A DNA stretch of 20,103 bases from Chloroflexia bacterium (GTDB lineage Bacteria > Chloroflexota > Chloroflexia > Thermomicrobiales > JALYUS01): NCBI GenBank assembly GCA_025924435.1, contig JAICIL010000043.1, positions 1-20,103 on the forward strand, written 5' to 3'. The notes under the pieces were generated by a model. The model worked only from the letters and a program-made list of their open reading frames with translations, was not told the DNA's origin and ran no database searches. Shown here piece by piece: positions 14,913 through 20,103 of this stretch. Both the position numbers and the translations under genes were made by a program. Positions within the stretch are counted from its first letter, which is position 1. Each line of letters opens with the position of its first letter.

Positions 14913-14945
14913 CGCGTCCTCCAAACCGTGGGCGGGGGAGGCGCG
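14913..14945 (-). promoter_or_regulatory. Shine-Dalgarno-sequestering hairpin of the TPP riboswitch
   Basis: In the transcript, CGCGCCTCC (14945-14937) can pair with GGAGGACGCG (14922-14913) in nine pairs with one bulged A, around a 14-base loop. This buries the GGAGGA ribosome site of the kinase gene. It is the likely expression platform, giving translational control. Pairing is derived from sequence by hand, without energy calculation. Confidence 0.65.
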
Positions 14946-14976
14946 ATGGCGGATGATCCGGTCGTGTCACACTTCA

Positions 14977-15064
14977 CACTTCCCTACGCCGGTGCGAACC
15001 GGATCAGGTGCGAAGGGTCTGCGGGTCCTCCCCGCACTCTCAGCGCGCCAGCGCTCCCCCAGTG
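14977..15064 (-). promoter_or_regulatory. TPP riboswitch aptamer (thi-box)
   Basis: On the minus strand the order of conserved THI-element blocks is complete: CACTGGGGGAGC at the 5' end, the GCGCTGAGAGT block, a GC hairpin (GCGGGGAGGACCCGC), ACCCTTCGCACCTGATCCGG, then GCACCGGCGTAGGGAAGTG. P1 is CACT/AGTG (15064-15061 with 14980-14977). It senses thiamine diphosphate and lies directly upstream of the thiamine genes. Confidence 0.96.
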
Positions 15065-15081
15065 CTGTTCAATTGCCGGGA

Positions 15082-15110
15082 ACTGTACGCGCGGCGGCGG
15101 TCTTCGTCAA
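15082..15110 (-). promoter_or_regulatory. Promoter of the thiamine operon
   Basis: On the minus strand, TTGACG (15110-15105) is followed by a 17-base spacer and TACAGT (15087-15082), close to the standard -35/-10 consensus. Transcription would start about 10 bases before the riboswitch aptamer, exactly where it should. Confidence 0.75.
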
Positions 15111-15308
15111 TCTCCCGTGCTATCATCGCGCAGCGGCATTCGACGCGCACGGCAAGGGCGAGAGCATCGCCACCTTCCGCCCGCGCGGAGACGCGGGGCT
15201 GGTCCACCGGCACAACGATCATCGGGCGCGGCGAGACGACGTACCCGATGAACAGCGACGGCGCCTACTGGCACAAATAAATCGCCCGCAAGTGCCGGGG
15301 ATTGTCCG
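15111..15308 (+). pseudogene. Intergenic stretch with possible decayed coding remnant
   Basis: No intact gene is seen between the thiamine promoter and the toxin-antitoxin pair. An extended -10-like TGCTATCAT (15118-15126) faces right. Beyond it, one frame reads FDAHGKGESIATFRPRGDAG and, after a change of frame, another reads TIIGRGETTYPMNSDGAYWHK before a TAA (15278-15280). Both have protein-like composition, which could mean a frameshifted remnant of a short gene. No family is recognised and chance is possible. Confidence 0.2.
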
Positions 15309-15317
15309 TGATATGAT
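15309..15317 (+). promoter_or_regulatory. Extended -10 promoter of the toxin-antitoxin pair
   Basis: TGATATGAT, the same nine bases as at 2150-2158, is followed by ACAAAG. A start about seven bases downstream would give a leader of roughly 40 bases to the ATG at 15363. No matching -35 is seen, consistent with an extended -10 type. Confidence 0.4.
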
Positions 15318-15362
15318 ACAAAGTGGGTTGATTTCGTGGTGTCGCGTGCGAAGGACGATGCG

Positions 15363-15653
15363 ATGTCGTTGATTCACGAAGCGGGGTCGGTCACAGCGTC
15401 CGAACGGCGAGCGTTGATCGCCCGCAACATCGCGCCCGATCCGCACCATCCCGGCATCGCGCACTATCAGCTGCGTGAATCAGCGATTTCCGTCTGGGCG
15501 CTCGTCGCGTATTATGAGACGGTCGGGCATGATCTCAATCGGGTAGCGGACGACTACGACGTGCCGATTGAGCAGGTGCGTGCCGCACTCGCGTTCTACA
15601 CCGAACACGCGGACGTCATTGATGCATACCTTTCCGCTCGCCGCACCGCCTAA
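15363..15653 (+). CDS. DUF433 family antitoxin-like protein
   Basis: A 96-residue protein. The DUF433 core is seen as SAISVWALVAYYETVGHDLNRVADDYDVPIEQVRAALAFYTEHADVIDAYL, which forms the helix-turn-helix found in antitoxins paired with DUF5615 PIN-like proteins. ATG 15363 is chosen because AAGGA lies seven bases upstream; a GTG at 15336 would add nine residues without a site. The usual N-terminal 'GKPVIRGTRI' strand is replaced by a more divergent segment (HPGIAHYQLRESAI). It is followed six bases later by the putative toxin, so the two are co-transcribed; by analogy the antitoxin would repress its own promoter. Confidence 0.82.
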   Translation: MSLIHEAGSVTASERRALIARNIAPDPHHPGIAHYQLRESAISVWALVAYYETVGHDLNRVADDYDVPIEQVRAALAFYTEHADVIDAYLSARRTA

Positions 15654-15659
15654 CTCCCG

Positions 15660-16037
15660 ATGCCCGCCTTTTATCTCGACCACAACGTTGCCCGACGCGT
15701 TGCGTTACTTCTCCGCACTGCCGGTCATCATGCGGCGACGACCCGCGATCTTGGTGGTGAGCGGAATGGGGATGAGATGCAGTTACTCGTGGCAGCATCG
15801 CGCGGGTTTACACTCGTGACACACGACGATGATTTCCTTCGTATCCATCGCAATTGGGCGCGTCGCTCGCACATCTTGCGGACGATAACCGCGCACGCCG
15901 GAATTCTCCTTATCCCGGCATTTCCGATTTGGGATGCCGAACGCACCGCGCGGGAGGTCGAGGCGTTTCTCCATCCACGTCCACCCCTCGAAGGCGTGCT
16001 CTATGCGTGGGCAAAAGATGGGTGGAGACAATGGTGA
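15660..16037 (+). CDS. DUF5615 PIN-like toxin-like protein
   Basis: A 125-residue PIN-like domain protein. It starts with FYLDHNVARRVALLLRTAGHHAATTRDLGG, where the Asp of the first acidic site is present and the usual Glu/Asp two residues later is His-Asn here, and it has the second acidic cluster VTHDDDFLRIHR. DUF5615 proteins are predicted ribonuclease toxins of type II modules. The gene follows the DUF433 gene by six bases. The core is about the usual length; the C-terminal AREVEAFLHPRPPLEGVLYAW is an extension common in this family. The LDHN substitution might lower metal binding. Activity is inferred from family only. Confidence 0.8.
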   Translation: MPAFYLDHNVARRVALLLRTAGHHAATTRDLGGERNGDEMQLLVAASRGFTLVTHDDDFLRIHRNWARRSHILRTITAHAGILLIPAFPIWDAERTAREVEAFLHPRPPLEGVLYAWAKDGWRQW

Positions 16038-16056
16038 GGCGTCGGGAAGTATTCCG

Positions 16057-16185
16057 CCTAACCCCCGGCTCCTTCGCCATCGGGGACAGGGAATGAGCCG
16101 CTGAATGAATGCGGCGCTGTGGGGTGAGGCACGGCAATTCGCGCGAGTCACCCCTTCCCGTTTCGGGAGGGGGCCGGGGGGTAGG
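16057..16185. repeat. Palindromic element, CCTAACCCCC family, long form
   Basis: The outer arm CCTAACCCCCGGCTCC (16057-16072) pairs with GGGGGCCGGGGGGTAGG (ending 16185). An inner hairpin is CCCCTTCCCG-TTT-CGGGAGGGG (16151-16172). The arms are those of the element at 44-91, with about 80 extra bases between them. The right arm ends four bases before the amidohydrolase ATG. Confidence 0.7.
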
Positions 16186-16189
16186 TACC

Positions 16190-17044
16190 ATGCCGCATGT
16201 GCCAATCGTTGATGCCCATGTCCATCTCTGGGACCCGACGGCGTTCCGCATGCCGTGGCTGGATGGGAACAAGAAACTGAACCGCCCCTACAGCCTCGCG
16301 GACTACCGGGAGCAGACGGCGGGCCTGCCGATCGAGGGGATCGTCTATCTCCAGGTCGAGGTGACACCCGCGTACGGGCTGCTCGAGGCGCGCTGGGCGG
16401 CGGATCGCGCTGCGGCGGATGACCTTGTCAAGGCGATTGTCGCCTGGGCGCCGCTCGAAGATGGCGCGGCGTGCCGGACCTATCTCGACGCGCTGGTGAA
16501 GATCTCGCCGCTCATCAAAGGGGTGCGGCGCGTCACGCAGGGGGAAGCGGACCCGGAATTCACCAGCCGCCCCGGTTTCGTTGACGCCGTGCGGATGCTG
16601 CCGGCATTCAATCTGTCGTGCGACCTCTGCGTCTACCACCCGCAACTGCGGAGCGCCATTGCACTGGTGCGCCAATGCCCCGACACCCGGTTCGTCCTCG
16701 ACCACATCGCCAAACCGGACATCGCGGCCCATCTGCTGGATCCGTGGCGCGCCCGGATGGCTGAACTCGCGTCCTTCCCCAATGTCTGCTGCAAGATCAG
16801 CGGCATGGTCACCGAGGCGGATCACACCACTTGGACTCCGGACGACCTCGCGCCGTACGTCGCGCATGTTCTGGAAGTCTTCGGGGAGGACCGCGTGCTG
16901 TACGGCGGCGACTGGCCCGTCGTCCTCAATGCGTCGCCGTACCGCCGTTGGGCCGAGACGCTCGACACCCTCACTGCCTCTCTCTCCGACGCGGCGAAGC
17001 GCAAACTCTGGGCCGACAACGCGCGGCGGTTCTACCGACTATAG
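16190..17044 (+). CDS. Amidohydrolase, sugar lactonase type (COG3618-like)
   Basis: A 284-residue TIM-barrel metal-dependent hydrolase of the group that includes L-fucono-1,5-lactonase, L-rhamnono-lactonase and 2-pyrone-4,6-dicarboxylate lactonase. The metal-binding DAHVHLWD (8-15), KGVRRV (110-115), LDHIAKPD (170-177, H172), CKISGM (201-206) and LYGGDWPV (237-244, D241) are all in place. ATG 16190 is supported by the family-typical VDAHVHLWDP start; the ribosome site is only the GGGGGGTAGG end of a repeat arm, which can be hidden in a hairpin. Substrate is not known; a sugar lactone would suit the sugar transport and dehydratase genes in the window, but these are not adjacent. Confidence 0.85.
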   Translation: MPHVPIVDAHVHLWDPTAFRMPWLDGNKKLNRPYSLADYREQTAGLPIEGIVYLQVEVTPAYGLLEARWAADRAAADDLVKAIVAWAPLEDGAACRTYLDALVKISPLIKGVRRVTQGEADPEFTSRPGFVDAVRMLPAFNLSCDLCVYHPQLRSAIALVRQCPDTRFVLDHIAKPDIAAHLLDPWRARMAELASFPNVCCKISGMVTEADHTTWTPDDLAPYVAHVLEVFGEDRVLYGGDWPVVLNASPYRRWAETLDTLTASLSDAAKRKLWADNARRFYRL

Positions 17045-17096
17045 TGGGCAGTGGGCAATGGGCAGCAAGTCCTTCTGCCCGCTGCCCACTGCCCAC
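17044..17096. repeat. Hairpin, GTGGGCAGTGGGCAATGGGCAG family
   Basis: The 22-base arms at 17044-17065 and 17075-17096 pair except for one mismatch and one G-U, with a nine-base loop. It fills the gap between the converging amidohydrolase and solute-binding protein genes, overlapping the former's stop codon by one base, and probably works as a bidirectional terminator-like structure though it lacks a T-run. Confidence 0.8.
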
Positions 17097-17099
17097 CGC

Positions 17100-17909
17100 T
17101 TACTCCCCGGAGAGCCAGCGCGCGTCGAGGCGGGTGAGGAGCCCCGCGGCGCGCGCGGCGTCGAGGGCGCGGTCGAGGTTCGCCGTGAGGATGCGCGCGT
17201 TCTGCTTCGTGGCGATCACATAGCCGTTCGAGAGCACCGGCTCCGGCAGCATGGCCAGCGCCGCGTCGCTCGCGACGGCGTGGCGGGCGGCGATGCCGTC
17301 CAGCACGACCGCATCCAGCGCGCCGCGGAGGTCGGCGAGCGCGGCGTCGCCGGAATCGTACACGCTGTGTAATTGGATCGGGAGGCGGCGGGCGAGTTCT
17401 CGCGCCGCGAGGTCGCCATCGGAGCCGAGTTCCGCGCCGACGCGCCGGTTCGCGAGGTCGGCGGGCGCGCGGATGTCGCTCCCCGCGCGGACAATCGCCC
17501 GCTCGCCCATCTCGACATAGGGTGCGGAATAGGCGACATCCCGGCGGAACTCCGGCGTCACCGGTAGCGCGGCGATCAGGGCATCCACACCCCCGGTGAG
17601 CAGGGCGTCGTAGAGCGCGTCCGACGGCGTGTTGACAATCGCGACCTGCACGCCGAGGCGGCCGGCGAGGTCGCGCGCGAGGTCCGCATCGTACCCTTGA
17701 ATATCGCCGTTGCCGGGCATCGCGAAGGGCGGCACGCCCGCATCCATCCCGACGCGCAGCGTCTTCGTCTTCGCGATCCGTTCCCACGCCCGGTCGTGCA
17801 CGCGCCCATCGTCGCGCACATCGTGGAGAAAGCCGATAAACGGGACGATCAGGATGACCGCGACGAGCGCGGCGATGAAGGCTTCGGAGGGCGACGCTCT
17901 CCGCGTCAC
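17100..17909 (-). CDS. Membrane-anchored family 3 solute-binding protein
   Basis: A 269-residue protein with one N-terminal membrane segment (about 10-28, FIAALVAVILIVPFIGFL) and no lipobox, followed by a family 3 periplasmic binding domain. LRVGMDAGVPPFAM (51-64), IQGYDADLARDLAGRLGVQV (70-89), LTGGVDALIAALPVTPEFRRDVAYSAPYVEMG (104-135) and the ALADLRGALDAVVLDG region are typical of polar-amino-acid binders. It starts at GTG 17909, overlapping the stop of the glycosidase as GTGA, with no strong ribosome site, so translation depends on coupling. No permease or ATPase is adjacent. The permanent anchor and the glycosidase link suggest a tethered binding or sensing role; amino-acid specificity is only a family guess. 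Confidence 0.85.
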   Translation of the reverse strand: MTRRASPSEAFIAALVAVILIVPFIGFLHDVRDDGRVHDRAWERIAKTKTLRVGMDAGVPPFAMPGNGDIQGYDADLARDLAGRLGVQVAIVNTPSDALYDALLTGGVDALIAALPVTPEFRRDVAYSAPYVEMGERAIVRAGSDIRAPADLANRRVGAELGSDGDLAARELARRLPIQLHSVYDSGDAALADLRGALDAVVLDGIAARHAVASDAALAMLPEPVLSNGYVIATKQNARILTANLDRALDAARAAGLLTRLDARWLSGE

Positions 17910-19081
17910 GGCGCACCCGCTTGCGGCGGGCGGAGCGCCTTCTGCACTTCGAGATAGACGGGCTTTGGCAGGAAGTCCGGCGTCACGAAGGTCCAGTTAT
18001 CCTGCGCGGTGTGCGTGGCGAGCGGCAGGCGGAACTGCCAGAGCGCGATGCTCCGCGCCCACGGCCAGTGCTCCTGGGCGTAGCGGTAGGCGGCGACGGT
18101 GTAGCGGACGCGGTCGGCGGGCCGCACCGCGCCGTCGAAGCGCGGGCTGTCGTTCCAGCCGCCCTCGGTGAGATAGACGGGCTTCGCGGCGTCCCCGCGC
18201 GCCTCCATCACCGCGCGCACCTGCTCGGCATGCCGCCAGGTGCGCGGGTCGCTACCGGGGTCGGCGTCGGGCGGGTGCGTGCCGCCGTAATCGTGCAGCG
18301 CGAGCGCGTCGAAATAGGGGGCGGCGCCCGCGTCGTAGAGCCGGTTCAGGTACGTCAGGTCGTTGAGGCCGAGCGGGGAGCCGTCCGGCTCCGAGGTCGG
18401 CGCGAGGCCCGCCGCGAGGATTTCGACCTCCGGGTTCGCCGCCTTCGCCGCCGGATAGACGGCGTGCAGCATCGCCGCGTACCCCGCCGGGTCCACGGGC
18501 CGCAGCCCCCATTCGAGCGAGAGGTTCGGCTCGTTCCAGACGACGATCTGCGCCACCAGCCCCCGGTAGCGCGCCGCGAAGGCCGCGACGAGCCGCGCGT
18601 AGGCCGGGTAGCCGCTTTCGTCGAGGTATTTCCAACTCGTCTCCGCCGGCCGCGCCCACGCCGGGACGCCGTCAATGCGCGCGATGACGGCCAGTCCCTG
18701 CCGGTGCGCCTCGCCGATCACGAGGTCGGCGTGCTTCCAGTCGTAGTCGTCCGGCCCGTTCGGCTGGAGGTAGAGCCAGGGGAAATACTCGACGATCCAC
18801 GACGCGCCCATCGCGCGCACCATCTGGAGTTCCCGGCGGATTGCCGCCTGGCTCGCTTCGAGCGTCAGCCGCGTGTGGACGCCCGCCTGCGGGTCGGTCG
18901 TCGCGATCGTTTGCGTCGCGGGAGTGCGCGCGATCGGGGCGAGTGCGTGCGGGTCGGGCGTGCTTTGGCGCGGCCGGAAATCCGTCGCCCATGCCGCCAG
19001 GAGCGTCGTGCAGAGGAGGATCAGGGCGAACACTTCGTTGCCGTTCGGCCCGCGAAAACGCCGCCGCGTGTTGCGTCCCAT
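17906..19081 (-). CDS. GH39/cellulase-clan glycoside hydrolase, membrane anchored
   Basis: A 391-residue protein with one N-terminal membrane segment (16-33, EVFALILLCTTLLAAWAT) and then a TIM-barrel of the clan A type. The acid/base Glu is E184 in VVWNEPN, and the nucleophile is E306 in VYLTEGGWN. LYLQPNGPDDYDWKHADLVI, FDALALHDYGG and SIALWQFRLP are as in PslG-like and XynB-like proteins. It therefore faces the outside of the cell and cuts a polysaccharide; the substrate is unknown. ATG 19081 is preceded by GAGGAG unusually close to it. It forms a unit with the binding protein through a GTGA overlap and is transcribed divergently from surE. Confidence 0.82.
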   Translation of the reverse strand: MGRNTRRRFRGPNGNEVFALILLCTTLLAAWATDFRPRQSTPDPHALAPIARTPATQTIATTDPQAGVHTRLTLEASQAAIRRELQMVRAMGASWIVEYFPWLYLQPNGPDDYDWKHADLVIGEAHRQGLAVIARIDGVPAWARPAETSWKYLDESGYPAYARLVAAFAARYRGLVAQIVVWNEPNLSLEWGLRPVDPAGYAAMLHAVYPAAKAANPEVEILAAGLAPTSEPDGSPLGLNDLTYLNRLYDAGAAPYFDALALHDYGGTHPPDADPGSDPRTWRHAEQVRAVMEARGDAAKPVYLTEGGWNDSPRFDGAVRPADRVRYTVAAYRYAQEHWPWARSIALWQFRLPLATHTAQDNWTFVTPDFLPKPVYLEVQKALRPPQAGAP

Positions 19082-19112
19082 ACTCCTCGCCCCTACGATT
19101 GCACCCGCGGCA

Positions 19113-19121
19113 GTGTATCAT
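19113..19121 (+). promoter_or_regulatory. Possible -10 region of surE
   Basis: GTGTATCAT lies 32 bases before the surE start and recurs exactly upstream of the DoxX-like gene. TATCAT is a fair -10 match, but no -35 is recognised 16-18 bases upstream. Confidence 0.3.
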
Positions 19122-19152
19122 GCCGCTCGGTCGCGGCGGGAGGGATGGCAGC

Positions 19153-19947
19153 GTGCTTGCACTCGTTTCGAACGACGATGGGATAGACAGCGCGGGCTTG
19201 CATGCGCTCGTCGCGGCGATTAAGCAAGTGGCGGAGGTCGTCGTGCTCGCGCCGAACCGCAACTGGAGCGCGGGCAGCCACCAGCGCACCTTCGACCGCC
19301 CGCTGCGGATTTCCGATGTTCAGTTGCCGGACGGGACGCCCGCCCACGCCTGCGACGGCACCCCGGCGGATTGCGTCGCGGTCGGGCTGCTCGGCTTCCT
19401 GGAGCGGCGGCCGGACCTCGTCGTCTCCGGCATCAACAAGGGCGCGAACATGGGGGACGACATCATTATGTCCGGCACCGTCGCGGCGGCGATGGCCGGC
19501 GTGATCGGCGGGGTGCCGGGGGTGGCGATCTCGCTGGCGGGGCGATGGGACGCGCCGGAGTGGGAATTTGATGCCGCCGCACGGTTCGCCGCCGCGCTCG
19601 TCGCCGACATCGCCCGCACCGGCGTCGCGCCCGATCTGCTCCTCAATGTCAACGTGCCCGACGTGCCGCCCGGCGCGATCAGCGGCGTGGCGGTGACGCG
19701 CGCGGGGCGGCGGATTTATGCCGATGAACTGATCGAGCGCACCGACCCGGCGGGGCGGCGCTATTACTGGGTCGGCGGCGAGATGCCGGGCGGCCACGCC
19801 GAACCGGGGACGGACATCGCCGCCATCGCGGCCGGTGCGATCAGCGTCACGCCGATCCACCTCGATCTGACGAACCATCGCCTGCTCGAAGAGGTCGGGC
19901 GGCGCGATTGGCAAACGATAGCGAAAGGGCTGAGGGCTGAGCGATGA
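19153..19947 (+). CDS. surE: 5'/3'-nucleotidase SurE
   Basis: A 264-residue SurE, a divalent-metal-dependent nucleoside monophosphate phosphatase. The N-terminal SNDDGIDSAGLHAL (6-19) with the metal-binding Asp pair, VLAPNRNWSAGSH, HACDGTPADCVAVGL, VSGINKGANMGDDIIMSGTVAAAMAG (91-116), LLLNVNVPDVPP and TDIAAIAAGAISVTPIHLDLT are all characteristic. The start is GTG 19153, which puts the conserved LALVSNDDG at the N-terminus and has GGGAGGG eight bases upstream. The last residues (GLRAER) and the stop lie in the left arm of a palindromic element. It overlaps a following ORF as ATGA. Confidence 0.96.
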   Translation: MLALVSNDDGIDSAGLHALVAAIKQVAEVVVLAPNRNWSAGSHQRTFDRPLRISDVQLPDGTPAHACDGTPADCVAVGLLGFLERRPDLVVSGINKGANMGDDIIMSGTVAAAMAGVIGGVPGVAISLAGRWDAPEWEFDAAARFAAALVADIARTGVAPDLLLNVNVPDVPPGAISGVAVTRAGRRIYADELIERTDPAGRRYYWVGGEMPGGHAEPGTDIAAIAAGAISVTPIHLDLTNHRLLEEVGRRDWQTIAKGLRAER

Positions 19948-19999
19948 GGACTGAGCACAATGCGCCCCATCTCAGTCTTCAGCTCTCAGTCCTCAGTCC
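19927..19999. repeat. Palindromic element, CTGAGGACTGAG family, across surE end
   Basis: The 29-base arms at 19927-19955 and 19971-19999 match at 24 of 29 positions, with a 15-base loop. The left arm contains the surE stop (19945-19947) and the next ATG (19944). A single arm-like copy (CAGTCCTCAGTCCTC) encodes the N-terminus of thiD. Confidence 0.8.
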
Positions 20000-20103
20000 C
20001 CCCGACCGAAGGGAGGGCCTGATCGGGCGGCGGGCGTTGCTCGGCGCGGCGGCGGGCGCGCTGGCGGCGCTCGCCGCGGCGTGTCGCGGGCCGGAGGGGG
20101 CGA
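19944..20103 (+). CDS. Start of a lipoprotein (partial, runs off the window)
   Basis: The frame opened by ATG 19944, which overlaps the surE stop as ATGA, stays open to the window end. Its later part reads LIGRRALLGAAAGALAALAAACRG, a signal peptide with twin Arg, an Ala-rich core and a lipobox-like AAAC, so the mature product is probably a lipid-anchored exported protein. The first 18 or so residues come from a palindromic repeat and are unlikely to be ancestral; a start nearer 20019, with GGGAGGG close by, is possible but lacks a standard codon. The identity cannot be told from this fragment; a solute-binding protein is one possibility. Confidence 0.6.
   Translation, partial: MRTEHNAPHLSLQLSVLSPPDRREGLIGRRALLGAAAGALAALAAACRGPEGA

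Noticed and set aside
13741..15372. 543-residue plus-strand frame opposite thiE and the AIR-synthase-like gene
   Set aside because: It runs through the riboswitch and promoter antisense, has an Arg/Asp/His-rich composition and no domain.

Overview
The window is a GC-rich bacterial chromosome segment with about 19 supportable protein genes and an unusually dense set of intergenic palindromic repeats. Gene content suggests Chloroflexota (Thermomicrobia-like), with Armatimonadota as an alternative: an F420/FMN luciferase-like oxidoreductase, a DUF2255 protein, LplB/LplC-type sugar permeases, a FIST protein beside a GAF histidine kinase, and a riboswitch-controlled thiamine operon with an unusual kinase. 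The assignment is an inference from gene content and base composition, not a marker gene.

Layout. Positions 1-2574 hold the tail of an upstream gene, a mannonate-dehydratase-like TIM-barrel protein, a GNAT acetyltransferase and a DUF2255 protein. Positions 2691-5653 (minus) hold a FIST protein and a GAF histidine kinase joined by a TGATG overlap. Positions 5964-8777 (plus) hold two overlapping sugar ABC permeases and a six-bladed NHL propeller; the ATPase and solute-binding protein are not in the window. Positions 8918-9528 hold a small minus-strand ORF and two nested palindromic repeat clusters, one containing a probable 128-bp MITE with a 5-bp target duplication. Positions 9554-11290 hold convergent luciferase-like oxidoreductase and DoxX-like genes.

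Positions 11525-15110 (minus) form a thiamine operon: promoter, TPP riboswitch, an AIR-synthase/HypE-like kinase standing where thiL is expected, thiE, thiD, then a long hairpin and tenA. The first three genes are joined by 4-base ATGA overlaps. The riboswitch has a hairpin that hides the Shine-Dalgarno sequence and an 8-base segment that could pair back with the aptamer. Positions 15309-16037 hold a DUF433/DUF5615 toxin-antitoxin-like pair. Positions 16190-17044 hold an amidohydrolase of the sugar-lactonase type. Positions 17100-19081 (minus) hold a membrane-anchored GH39-like glycosidase overlapping a membrane-anchored family 3 solute-binding protein. Positions 19153-20103 hold surE and the start of a lipoprotein.

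The most distinctive feature is not a gene. At least six sequence families of imperfect palindromes sit at or across gene ends: ACCACAGAG, AGTAGTCAG, CTGAGGACTGAG, GCAGGCTTTCCAGCCTGC, GGGCGGTTCGCGAACCGCCC and CCTAACCCCC. In several cases they supply stop codons, last residues, first residues or part of a leader. In two places they are nested inside each other. No rRNA, tRNA or CRISPR array was seen.
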